From contig JAWQEG010001538.1 in the NCBI GenBank assembly GCA_033782935.1, positions 372,001 through 436,000 of the forward strand: a stretch of DNA of 64,000 nucleotides, read 5' to 3'. The notes beneath the pieces are model-generated. The model saw only the letters and a program-made list of their open reading frames with translations. It was not told the DNA's origin and ran no database searches. Shown here one piece after another: positions 1 to 11,718 of this stretch (position 1 is its first letter; the number at the start of each line of letters is the position of its first letter). The position numbers were made by a program, and so were the translations under genes. The stretch comes from Petrolisthes cinctipes (taxonomy: Eukaryota; Arthropoda; Malacostraca; Decapoda; Porcellanidae).

Positions 1-2
1 TC

Positions 3-1840
3 GCCAAGCCCCGGAGGATGCCCCCTGAATGATTAGAAGCAGCAAAAAGGGAGTTCCACGTGATGATACAACAGGGTGAAGCAAGACTGCCTGACAGCAC
101 ATGGGCATCGCCTCTTCACATGGTCCTCAAGCAACAGGAAGGTGATTGGAGGGCATGCGGTGACTACAGGGCGCTGAACGCTGCCACCATCCCTGACAGG
201 TACCCAATACTGCACGTCCTGGTCATCCACTCCAAGCTCCAGGGGTGTGCAGTGTTTTAAAAAATTGACCTTGTCCATGCCTTTCACCAGATTCCTGTTG
301 CCGAGGAGGACATCAAGAAGACGGTGATTACCACCTCATTCGGCCTGTTTGAGTTCCCGTCCATGAACTTTGGGTTACGCAACACTGCCCAAACCTTCCA
401 ATGGTTCATGGATAAGGTGCTGCATGGTCTGGACTACACTGTCGTGTACATCGACGACATCGTTGCTTCAGACACCCACACTCAACACCAGTATAACCTG
501 AGGGAGCTCTTCAGCCGCCTGCAAGAGTATAGCCTGAAGGTCCACTCTTCCAAGTGTGTTCTAGGCGCGGACTAGTTGGATTTCCTCGGCCACCAGGTCA
601 CTACTGACGACCGCCAGAAAACTTCGGGAATTCTTAGGGGTAGTGAATTACTATCACCGGTTCATCCCCCACACCACCTCTGCCCTCGCACCACTTCACG
701 ACCTACTGAAGGGCCTCAAGAAGTCTTCGCAGAAGAAGCTGGTATGGCCTACCGCGGCAGAAGCCTTCAAATCTATCAAGAGAAAACTGGCAGACACAAC
801 CGTTCTAGCCTACCCTACTCCACATGCACCTACATCCATCTACACCGACGCCTTGAACGACGCCATTGGTGCAGTCCTTCAACAGAAAGTGGACCGAGTA
901 CTGAAGCCCATCGTGTTCTTCAGTAAGTGCCTGGATCCACCACAACGGAAGTATAGTAAGTTTGACAGAGAGTTGGTGGTTCATGTGGACATCGTAGGAC
1001 CCCTGCCATCTTCACGCGGCTCACGTTACCTCCTCACCTGTGTAGATAAGACGACACGCTAGTGTACTGCCACGCCTATGAGTGACATCACGGCTGAAGG
1101 TACGGCCTGCCACTTCCTCAACAACTGGTTTGCTAACTTCGGACTACCGGCTGTCATTGTAACGGACCAGGGCACGCAGTTTGAATCAAGGTCGTGCAGG
1201 AGGTGCTGACACTACTGGGTACCCGTCGACAGAGAACCACAGCATACCACCCCAGCAGTAACGGGATGGTGGAGTGGTTGCACAGGAGGCTCAAGGATGC
1301 GTTTAGGGCATCAGTGGTCTGACGCTCTACCACTCGCCACCGTCAAGGAGGACTTACACCACTCCCCAGCAGAACTCGTGTTTGGCGAGGATTCCCGCTT
1401 ACCTGGGCAGGTCACGTCCCCAAGTATAGATACAGCTAACCTCTCATTCCTCCCATCATTCAAGAAGGCCATCATAAACGCCCGCCCGACACCCACTCGC
1501 AACACCACCGCCAGACCTACCTACACACCTCCGGGCTTACATACCACTACGCAACTCTTCCTACGCACGGATGCCCACCGAACACCTCTACAAGAACCTG
1601 ACACTGGACCACATCCCGTTATTTCCAGGATGGACGCTACAGTTACTATTCAGGTAGCGGGTGAACCATACCTCACGTTCTGGGAACGGGTCAAACCAGC
1701 CCACACCACCACACACACGGACAACACACCACCTCACTCACCTCCACCCATACACGCATCAGTTCGACCATCACCAAACACCTTCACTACCCTACCTCAT
1801 CCACCCACAACAACCTCGCACTACCGCCCTCCTACCAACC
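3..1840 (+). pseudogene. Ty3/gypsy pol remnant (RT, RNase H, integrase)
   Basis: Decayed polyprotein of a Ty3/gypsy retrotransposon; the window opens inside it. In order: an RT start with the CGDYRALN block (about 165-180), an RT active site YIDDIV (about 448-465), the RT-RNase H connection NYYHRF (about 646) and an RNase H start (TDALNDAIGAVL, about 844). The end of RNase H and the integrase zinc domain are missing: FDRELVV runs straight into an integrase block GPLPSSRGSRYLLT at about 1000. Integrase core residues remain (VTDQGTQF near 1165; GMVEWLHRRLK near 1265). A Pro/Thr-rich tail follows to about 1830. Stops lie near 30, 258, 573 and 1060, with frameshifts near 620, 1190 and 1310. The integrase wording resembles the CsRn1-type gypsy group (inference). 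The element resumes at about 17310. Confidence 0.85.
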
Positions 1841-2990
1841 CAGAAATAGAAATTAAAGGGTACCAGGTAATTAGGTAGGATAGAAGTAGAAATGGAGGAG
1901 GAGTTTGTATGTATATCAAAACATGTTTAGCTTTTAATCAAAGAAATTATTTAGAAAAAAAGGAACTAGAAGCAAACTGGTGTAAATACTGTTACCAAAA
2001 ACTAAACCTATTGTAGTTGGATGCTGTTCTAGACCTCCAAAACAAAATAATTTCCTGGAATTATTAGAAGAAAATATTTCAAAATTTTGCTATAATACTG
2101 AAATAATAATTCTTGGTGACATGAATATCTGTTTCCATAAGAAAATAGGTCATCTGTATAAAAAGTATGTAAAATCCTGAGCATGTATGGAATGGAACAG
2201 TTGATAAGTGAGATAACCAGGGAAACTAGAAATTCAACCTCTTTCTTAGATCATATTGTATGTAGTAAAACGGGAAAAAATAGTCAACAAGGAGTATTGG
2301 CAATAGGAATTAGTGATCATTATATAACATACTGTACAAGGAAGGTAGTTAAGGAGGTTATAAAGAGCCATAATAGTATTAAGATTAGGCCAATGAAAAC
2401 ATATACTGTACAGGTACTAAATGAAAAATTAGCAAACGAAAACTGGAACGGTATCTATGAGACTAGAACAGTTGATGAAGCATGGAATAAGTTTAGAGAT
2501 ATTCTAATGAAAGTAATTGACAAGGTTGCTCCAAAAAAGAAGTTAGAATCAAACAAAGAACAGAACCCTGGATAACTACGGAAATTCTAGACAGGATAAA
2601 AGAAAGGGAAAGACTTTTATTTGAATATAAGAGGGACAAAAACAATAAAGAGTAGTATGACCAGTTCTGTAAATCAAGAAATAGCATACAACAATACAAT
2701 AAAAAAGTTAAATCTGACTATATTTCTCATAAAATACAAGAAAGTAATAAAGATAGTAAAAGACTGTGGCAACAACTGAAAAATATAGGTTACTCAGGAA
2801 AATCTAAAGATAATTAAAAAACAATACTGCAGATCGAAGACGAACTGTGCTTTGATGGGAAAACGATTGCATCATATTTCAACAGATTTTTTACAACTGT
2901 AGCATCAACTTTAGTCAGGAAATTGCCATATGCTGATAGGATTTTTAGCACCGATTTTTATAAATCTAAAAATTACTATAGATCTAAAGT
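1840..2990 (+). pseudogene. LINE A (CR1/L2-like) endonuclease half, interrupted
   Basis: Start of ORF2 of a non-LTR retrotransposon, cutting into the gypsy tail. The apurinic endonuclease domain shows the block RSRNGGGVCMYIK (about 1880-1920), then GDMN (about 2118) and a final GISDHY (about 2310). The endonuclease-to-RT linker follows with KVAPKKK (about 2523). Stops and frameshifts occur near 1877, 2010, 2175, 2575 and beyond, so it is not functional. The coding match stops at about 2990, where a long AT-rich insertion begins, and RT resumes at about 15510 in the same orientation. The 5' junction with the gypsy tail lies at about 1830-1846 and is placed by the change in coding style only. 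Confidence 0.8.
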
Positions 2991-3217
2991 GTAACACCCC
3001 TATTTTTATATATATTATTTAGAATATTGTAAAAGCGAGATTTTTGTCCTCTTAATTTAGTATTACTATTTTTTCTTTACTCTGGAAGGAAAACAAAAAC
3101 CCACTGCCTTTAACAAAACAAAAAAGCAACCAGTGTATGCTACTAATCTATCCTGTAGTTGGATCAACACGGTCTGGAAAAAAAAAACAAAAAAACAAGA
3201 GACTGATGAGGAACAGT

Positions 3218-5147
3218 GGCCGGGTACTCAAAACAACTTAGGACATCCTATCTCGGCTAGGGAGTCCTAACTTCCCCAGTGCGCTTATGACGGTATACTC
3301 AAAACACTTACGAAGGCATACTCAAAACCTTTGGCAGCCATCTTTCCTAAGTTACGACGCTTGGATTTAGGACGATCCCCTAGGCAGCCCTAAGTGGAGT
3401 TATGACACCAAACACCGTAGAAAACATGATAAATCAACTCAGCTGTACCAAAAAGAATAAGAAGGACTACATACATTTTGGCTGTATTACCAAAGAGCAC
3501 CACTTTGTTGTTGTTGGAGAGAGTACTGAGAAAGAGTTTATAGTATAAGGAACCACTCCAATGTCAGTCATGATCACCAACGAAGATAGTATAGATTTCC
3601 TCAGATTGAAATAATAAACTTATCCGAGAAATAGGACCATGACATAATATATCCCTCGTTGCACAATAAAATTTAGTGCCATCCTCACACATACTCGAGT
3701 AATATTGAGTATGTAGTGTAAGCACAGTTAATTAGGAGACTTATGTGTTGTATGAGAAATACTGAACAATTCAAGGATTTACAACAAAATAAATGATTTT
3801 CCCAGTCATTAGTTTAAGCAGTTGTTCTTCAATTTGGACCTTGAAGGGGAAGTATTGTCTGTGGTGATATGGACAGTACTTAAGGGGTTCTGGCATCCCT
3901 TCAGACCTAACCAACGGCCATTTAAGGGGTCTGGCAACCCTTCAAATCTAACCCACTCCCTATCAATCCTTTAACTGTCCCTCCTCTCTTTCTTGCTTCC
4001 TCTCAGTCTCCTTATTTGAAACTACAAGTTCTAAGTTCTTTCTAGCCTAGCTCAGTCTTGATTTGTAATTTCTCCCCCCCAACCCCCCAACCCACCCAAA
4101 AAAAATATTAATCTAACATCATATTTCTGGTTGTTCTATTAATTTCTTACCTAATTATCACGAGGAAAGAACCCTGACCTAACCTAACCTAACTGCACTT
4201 GCTAAACCTAATTAGAACTGCTGAACTTTTCTTCAGAAACACCCATAATTTTTTACATTATCTGTTATTTGGCCCAACTTTTGTGTTTGGTTTGATTCAA
4301 GGGATTCATTTTAAAACTAGTTTATTGGGAAGATTGGGCTTGGTTATTTGTGTGTGGTCACCATTGAGGAATATGGTTAATGATAACTTGTAGGAAATTG
4401 TTCATTTACTGATACCAACTAATATTTTTACAGTAATGTTGTTGATGTGTTGTATGTTGTATTTTTTACATTTTAGTTTCGTTGTGCCAGATTTTGATTA
4501 GGGATACCATTACTCAAAAAGGTATATGTTACTAAAACACCAATGAGACTAAAAATATGCATATTTAAACAGACCTAACCTACTGTACACTATCTACTTG
4601 ATATTGGTAATTTTATATCTTACATTACATAATCCTCCATAATTATTACATTTAGCAGTGAATCATGTGATGTGACACAAGTAGACATGATAAAATAGTC
4701 ATTTCTAACATTGCTAATGACTTTCAATAATGTCATACTGTTGTCTGTCATGAATCATAATGGCGGTGACACTTATTTCATAGTAGATACTACTCTCTTC
4801 CTCTCCAGTTTCGACACGCATTTCTACCACTCATACCGTCATACGCATAATGTTGTGTTTTGTTTCGTGTTTACTTTTGTCAGCTGATCAAGCTTGCTTT
4901 TGATTGGCTGGAGTCAGTCCGAGTCACTTGAAAGCGCCACCCTGATTGGCTGAACAACATAGGGCACCCGGGAAGATTTAGGACTTCCTAAATATTTAGG
5001 AACAGGATAGGACGCCCTAAAAAAGTTTTGAGTATACCAACTTAGGGCATGAAATAGAATATCCTAACCAGTTCCTAACTTATTAGTTCCAAAGTCCAGA
5101 TAGGGCGGCGAGGCTGCCCTAAGTTAGGAACGTTTGAGTATCCGGCC
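3218..5147. mobile_element. Nested element with GGCCGGRTACTCAAA termini, copy 1
   Basis: The ends are inverted: GGCCGGGTACTCAAA at the left, and at the right a reverse complement reading GGCCGGATACTCAAA. The motif TACTCAAAAC is iterated just inside the left end (near 3225, 3295 and 3323) and in inverted form near the right end (about 5025-5040). The inverted partial unit at 15250-15340 lacks this segment, so it is a distinct insertion into the larger unit. No transposase frame is seen, so it is probably a non-autonomous cut-and-paste element. No target duplication could be fixed. Confidence 0.65.
4180..4199 (+). repeat. Short (CCTAA)n run
   Basis: Three CCTAA units in a row, the complement of the arthropod telomere unit TTAGG. 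The run repeats in unit copy 2 near 7707-7722. It is too short to be a telomeric array. Confidence 0.5.
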
Positions 5148-6599
5148 CTAGGACAAGTCCAGTCCCTCCTCAGTACTTGGTATATGCTGCCACCACCAGA
5201 TCTAGTTGACGAGAGGAACCAAGTGAACGCACACCGGAAGGGTAACGTAGCGTTAGCTTATATAGGCGCGTGAGTAAGCAACCCAGACTAAAATATTAAC
5301 GGGGGTACGATCAGTGTTGTGAATTGAGAACTAATATCTATATAGGATCACAGTCTATTTGTTAATATCGGTGACGGAAATACTCAACTAATTTTAATCC
5401 TGTTTATTTATAATATCACACGAGTACATTTATATTTATATAATAATAAAACATGAATAATTTCTTTTCCCCCCTCCCTTGTTAATAATATCTTCTACTC
5501 CGTTCTGTCAACTAGGACAGGAACAATTCCGTGTCTCGCTAGTGACAGAGCTAAGTACTACATATAAAAAAATATATTACATGAAGTGTCCCCCCTCCCA
5601 CAATATCCCAAATAATTCCTAATAATACATTTTTCACAACAAGGCCGAAATATAGCTAATACAATAAAAAAAATCACATCCTAATCTCAATATTACAATA
5701 ATGAATCTATAGAATTGCCAGCAAATTTTCTTAATCTTTTGGTACCAGGTGGGTCACTTTACACCAAGGGAGAATGTTAATAATGGCTGCCACCCCAGCA
5801 GACGAAACCAGAATGAGCAAAAAAAACAACAACATACATTTGTTACTGTCTGAATGTGAACACACAATATTTTTTAGTTATTTAAATTCCATCACTGGAC
5901 TAATTGATTCACCACTCACTATATTCACAATACAATATATATTATGAGAGCTAGTTTGAGCTCTTACCTCCCACCCCAACAGACGAAACCAGAATGAGGA
6001 AGAAGCAAGGCGATGTACCGCCTCTTCTCCTCCCCCTTCACTCACTCCTTTAAGCAAAGTAGTGACCAAATGTATTTCATTTTCTGGCATTTCATTTACT
6101 GGTGTATATAGTTACATAACATGATTTACACATATTATTGTGCTCAAATACATTGCCTTCTTCCTTGTTTAAAGTTTTATATTACTGTTGTTTACTAAAT
6201 TATACAAGGCATGTATTGTTCCACCAACAAGAAAACGTACTGTCAAGGCTTTAGACCCTAACTAATCTAATTAACTTTCTAAGTAAGTTACAATTAAATT
6301 GCAGATAACAGCATAGGAATGTTAGCTTCGTAATTATACATTATAATTATAAATGCAGGTTATTCCCTGTATTCAATTAATTATTTTACATTCACCTCTT
6401 AATCACCACGTATTTCTCTATCCCTATCAATCTACCCAAGTTTCAATTATTCCTCTATTTCACCTATTTACCTAACTATAATTATTATTTCTATTATTCA
6501 TCTATAACCTCTAACTATAAACATTATTTGTACTTTTCCTCATATTAACATTTTCAGAAGAAGCCCACCACCGAGATTATTCGTCAGTGATAATCTCAG

Positions 6600-6746
6600 C
6601 CTGGCTATTCCATACAATCTTACACTAAAAGCCTATCCTAATACCCGTAAATATTCTAAATAACAATACATATAAAAATAGGGGTGTTACAATATTTACG
6701 GGTAATAGGGTAGGCTTTTAGTGTAGGATGGTACGGAGTAGCCAGG
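6600..6746. repeat. Hairpin: 56-bp inverted arms, 35-bp loop
   Basis: The left arm (6600-6655) begins CCTGGCTATTCC and ends CCCGTAAATATT. The right arm (6691-6746) begins AATATTTACGGG and ends GTAGCCAGG. The arms are reverse complements with a few mismatches. The loop (6656-6690) holds the element terminus ending GGGGTGTTAC. It sits exactly where unit copy 1 meets unit copy 2. Confidence 0.85.
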
Positions 6747-9700
6747 AGCTGGATACTCAAAACAACTTAGGACATCCTATCTCGGCTAGGGAGTCCTAAC
6801 TTCCCCAGTGCGCTTATGACGGTATACTCAAAACACTTATGACAGCATACTCAAAACCTTTGGCAGCCATCTTTCCTAAGTTACGACGCTTGGATTTAGG
6901 ACAACCCCCAGGCAGCCCTAAGTGGAGTTATGACACCGAACACCGTAGAAAATATGATAAATCAACTCGGCTGTACCAAAAAGAATAAGAAGGACTATAT
7001 ACATTTTGGCTGTATTACCAAAGAGCACCACTTTGTTGTTGTTGGAGAGACTACTGAGGAAGAATGTATAGTATAAGGAACCACTCCAAGGTCAGTCATG
7101 ATCACCAACGAAGATAGTATAGATTTCCTCAGATTGAAATAATAAACTGATCCGAGAAATAGGACCTTTTCATAACATATCCCTCGTTGCACAATAAAAT
7201 TTAGTGCCATCCTCACATATACTCGAGTAATATTGAGTATGTAGTGTAAGCACAGTTAATTAGGAGACTTATGTGTTGCATGAGAAATACTGAACAATTC
7301 AAGGATTTACAACATAAATGATTTTCCCAGTCATTAGTTTAAGCAGTTGCTCTTCAATTTGGACCTTGAAGGGGAAGTATTGTCTGTGGTGATATGGACA
7401 GTACTTAAGGGGTTCTGGCATCCGTTCAGACCTAACCAACGGCCATTTAAGGGGTCTGGCAACCCTTCAAATCTAACCCACTCCCTATTAATCCTTTAAC
7501 TGTCCCTCCTCTCTTTCTTGCTTCCTCTCAGTCTCCTTATTTGAAACTACAAGTTCTAAGTTCTTTCTAGCCTAGCTCAGTCTTGATTTGTAATTTCTCC
7601 CCCCCAACCCCCCAACCCCCCCAAAAAAAAAAAATTAATCTAATATCATATTTCTGGTTCTTCTATTAATTTCTTACCTAATTATCACGAGGAAAGAACC
7701 CTGACCTAACCTAACCTAACTGCACTTGCTAAACCTAATTAGAACTGCTGAACTTTTCTTCAGAAACACCCATAATTTTTTACATTATCTGTTATTTGGC
7801 CCAACTTTTGTGTTTGGTTTGATTCAGGGGATTCATTTTAACACTAGTTTATTGATACGATTGGGCTTGGTTATTTGTGTGTGGTCACCATTGAGGAATA
7901 TGGTTAATGATAACTTGTAGGAAATTGTTCATTTACTGATACCAACTAATATTTTTACAGTAATGTTGTTGCTGTGTTGTATGTTGTATTTTTTACATTT
8001 TAGTTTCGTATTGCCAGATTTTGATTAGGGATACCATTGCTCAAAAAGGTATATGTTACTAAAACACCAATGAGACTAAAAATATGCATATTTAAACAGA
8101 CCTAACCTACTGTACACTATCTACTTGATATTGGTAATTTTATATCTTACATTACATAATCCTCCATAATTATTACATTTAGCAGTGAATCATGTGATGT
8201 GACACAAGTAGACATGATAAAATAGTCATTTCTAACATTGCTAATGACTTTCAATAATGTCATACTGTTGTCTGTCATGAATCATAATGGCGGTGGCCCT
8301 TATTTCGCAGTAGATACTACTCTCTTTAAGTCTCTTACTCTCCACTCTCTTCCTCTCCACAGTTTCGACACGCATTTCTACCACTCATACCGTCATACGC
8401 ATAATGTTGTGTTTTGTTTCGTGTTTACTTTTGTCAGCTGATCGAGCTTGCTTTTGATTGGCTGGAGTCAGTCCGAGTCACTTGAAAGCGCCACCCTGAT
8501 TGGCTGAACAACATAGGGCACCCGGGAAGATTTAGGACTTCCTAAATATTTAGGAACAGGATAGGACGCCCTAAAAAAGTTTTGAGTATACCAACTTAGG
8601 GCATGAAATAGGATATCCTAACCAGTTCCTAACTTAGGAGTTCCTAAGTCCAGATAGGGCGGCGAGGCTGCCCTAAGTTAGGAACGTTTGAGTATCTGGC
8701 ACCAGGACAAGTCCAGTCCCTCCTCAGTACTAGGTATACGCTGCCACCATCAGACCTAGTTGACGAGAGGAACCAATTGAACACACACCGGAAGGGTAAC
8801 GTAGCGTTAGCTTATATAGGCGCGTGAGTAAGCAACCCAGACTAAAATATTAACGGGGGTACGATCAGTGTTGTGAATTGAGAACTAATATCTATATAGG
8901 ATCACAGTCTATTTGTTAATATCGGTGACGGAAATACTCAACTAATTATAATCCTGTTTATTTATAATATCACACGAGTACATTTATATTTACACAATAA
9001 TAAAACAAGAATAATTTCTTTTCCCCCCTCCCTTGTTATTAATATCTTCTACTCCGTTCTGTCAACTAGGACAGGAACAATTCCGTGTCTCGCTAGTGAC
9101 AGAGCTAAGTACTACATATAAAAAAATATATTACATGAAGTGTCCCCCCTCCCACAATATCCCAAATAATTCCTAATAATACATTTTTCACAACAAGGCC
9201 GAAATATAGCTAATACAATAAAAAAAAATCACATCCTAATCTCAGTATTACAATAATGAATCTATAGAATTGCCAGCAAATGTTCTTAATCTTTTGGTAC
9301 CAGGTAGGTCACTTTACACCAAGGGAGAATGTTAATAATGGCTGCCACCCCAGCAGACGAAACCAGAATGAGCAACAAAAAAAAACATACATTTGTTACT
9401 GTCTGAATGTGAACACACAATATTCTTTAGTTATTTGAATTCCATCACTGGACTAATTGATTCACCACTCACTATATTCACAATACAATATATATTATGA
9501 GAGCTAGTTTGAACTCTTACCTCCCACCCCAACAGATGAAACCAGAATGAGGAAGAAGCAAGGCGATGTACCGCCTCTTCTCCTCCCCCTTCACTCACTC
9601 CTTTAAGCAAAGTAGTGACCAAATGTATTTCATTTTCTGGCATTTCATTTACTGGTGTATATAGTTACATAACATGATTTACACATATTATTGTGCTCAA

Positions 9701-10163
9701 ATACATTGCCTTCTTCCTTGTTTAAAGTTTTATATTACTGTTGTTTACTAAATTATACAAGGCATGTATTGTTCCACCAACAAGAAAATGTACTGTCCAG
9801 GCTTTAGACCCTAACTAATCTAATTAACTTTCTAAGTAAGTTACAAATAAATTGCAGGTAACAGTATAGGAATGTTAGCTTCGTAATTATACATTATAAT
9901 TATAAATGCAGGGTATTCCCTGTATTCAATTAATTATTTTACATTCACCTCTTAATCACCACGTATTTCTCTATCCCTATCAATCTACCCAAGTTTCAAT
10001 TATTCCTCTATTTCACCTATTTACCTAACTATAATTATTATTTCTATTATTCATCTATAACCTCTAACTATAAACATTATTTGTACTTTTCCTCATATTA
10101 ACATTTTCAGAAGAAGCCCACCACCGAGATTATTCGTCAGTGATAATCTCACCCTAGCTATTC
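6691..10163. mobile_element. Composite unit, copy 2 (tandem near-copy)
   Basis: From about 6748 to 10160 this repeats 3218-6610 almost base for base at an offset of 3,527-3,553 bp. Differences are single bases and small indels, for example an added segment near 8320-8345. It includes the second copy of the nested element. It ends just inside the hairpin-arm sequence, where LINE B begins. The copies are either a recent tandem duplication or an assembly duplication. Confidence 0.75.
6748..8700. mobile_element. Nested element with TACTCAAA termini, copy 2
   Basis: Second copy of the element at 3218-5147. The left end reads GCTGGATACTCAAAAC, and the right end, reversed, reads GCCAGATACTCAAAC. 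The same inner TACTCAAAAC iterations are present near 6825 and 6848. It is non-coding. Confidence 0.65.
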
Positions 10164-10169
10164 CTACAC

Positions 10170-11718
10170 CCTTTTGGTTTGTGGCTCACTCCAGGGAGGG
10201 ACGTGGTAACCTTATCCATGCTTCCCGCTATCTGGAGAAAGAAATTGGATTATTACCAATGGGCTTCATAAAGAAATATGGTAAGGGCGTTTTAATCAGA
10301 GCCAAAGATCTTACACAGGCCATGATGCTCCTCAATCTCCCCTGTCCTTCTGATAGCATGTTTGAATCTATTAAACCACATCGAACATTTAATTATAGCA
10401 AGTGGCGTATATATAATTAGGAGATGTAGGAATTCTCAGAAGAGGACATTCTCGCTATGTGCCCAGACAGTGTCCAACGTGTAACAAAGATGAAAGGCAG
10501 TAAAAATATGATCATCCTCACTTTCTATGGCTCGCATATCCCAGATCGCATTAGCATTAACCCCACATCTTTTGAGGTGAAGCCTTTTGTCGAGCGTCCC
10601 CTACAGTGTTTCTGTTATTATGAGTTTGGTCATGGGAGGGGGAACTGCAACAACCGTTCCCGGTGTGGTAATTGTTCTGCTCTTGACTCACATCTTATTT
10701 CTGAGTGTCAGTCAGAGAGTTATTGATTTTACTGCAGAGATGCTCACCCCTTGCGTTCTCGCCAATGTAAGATGTACCTCCTTGAGCAGGATGTCCTCCA
10801 CTTGGCTAATACCTAATTCATTAGCATAGGTAGTGCCAGACGGCAACTCAACTTCAGGCGACAGAAGGATGGTGGTGTGAAGATATACGCCTCCTCTCTT
10901 CACCCTAAATTGCTTGCAGCACCCTCTCAACCCTCTCAAGAGGCAGCTGCTTTTTGCTCTAGTGAGAACGTTTCTAAGGTTACTCTACATAATAGTTTCT
11001 CTGTCTTGGAAACTTTATCAGACACTCATTCTGGTGACCCTTCAACTGATGACAATTCTCAGACTTTAGCTAAAGGTGTCCATGTGGTAGAAGTTCACGC
11101 TGCCACACGCTCTCCAAAAAACTTAAGTCACCTAAACTGCCACAGAGACGCCTTCGTGATTCCTCTGAGGCACTTGACTCTGTAGATGTTCCTCTTTGTA
11201 AGGCAACCATCTCTGTGGACTCATCCACAGTTTCCTCTCAATTTCACAAGAAGCGTTCTCGTGGCTCTGATGAATCTCTTGATTCAACAGAAGTTCCTCC
11301 TCACAAGCTTCCTTCGGGATCATCAGAGGGGCGTGAAGTTAATGTGGATGCCACGGATGTTGTAACTTCAAAAGATTCACTTTCTCTTCCGCTTGAGCGG
11401 CGGAGTGATTCTAACACCTGTATTATGGATGTTGATGTATCTGCCTGTGTCAGTGATACCACTACTGTACAGGACAATACCAATGTAATTGTTTCAAAGA
11501 ATATCCCATCTCATATACCTTCATCTTCTTCTAACATATCAGATGCTTCAGGGACTCGTCTACGGGTCCCAATTACTGCCCCAAGTACTACTCCTCGGGT
11601 TCGTTCTTCTTCTAGTGGCCCAGAATTAGACAAATCTTATCGTTTGAGTAAACCCTTAGGTCGAGGTGGTAGTGGGAAGTACCTCTGTGAGGCTTCCCAA
11701 AAATCAGTACTAAAGTAA
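10170..11718 (+). pseudogene. LINE B ORF1 (gag-like, zinc knuckles)
   Basis: Nucleic-acid-binding protein of the LINE particle, now in several frames. The N-terminal half (10181-10420, then 10457-10726) resembles the RRM-like region before the knuckles in LINE gag proteins. It ends with Cys/His clusters CFCYYEFGHGRGNC and CGNCSALDSHLISEC (about 10605-10715). A Ser/Thr-rich C-terminal region follows, open at 10877-11185 and 11215-11718. Breaks lie near 10420, 10735, 10830 and 11185. ORF2 begins in another frame directly after the stop at 11716. Confidence 0.7.

Larger units (their letters stand above)
2991..6690. mobile_element. Composite unit, copy 1 (inverted termini, non-autonomous)
   Basis: About 3.7 kb, non-coding, AT-rich. 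It starts with TGTAACACCCCTATTTTTAT and ends with the reverse complement near 6691, giving terminal inverted repeats of roughly 40 bp. It contains a further inverted-repeat element at 3218-5147. The rest (5148-6599) is AT-rich with poly-pyrimidine stretches. Short open frames near 4199-4393 and 5878-6090 recur in copy 2, but nothing suggests they code. The superfamily is not assigned. Confidence 0.65.

Noticed and set aside
4199..4393. 65-codon frame repeated at 7726-7920
   Set aside because: It starts with TTG, is low in coding character, and is conserved only because the 3.5-kb unit is duplicated.
5878..6090. 71-codon minus-strand frame repeated at 9431-9643
   Set aside because: Conservation is explained by the recent tandem duplication; no motif or homolog recognised.
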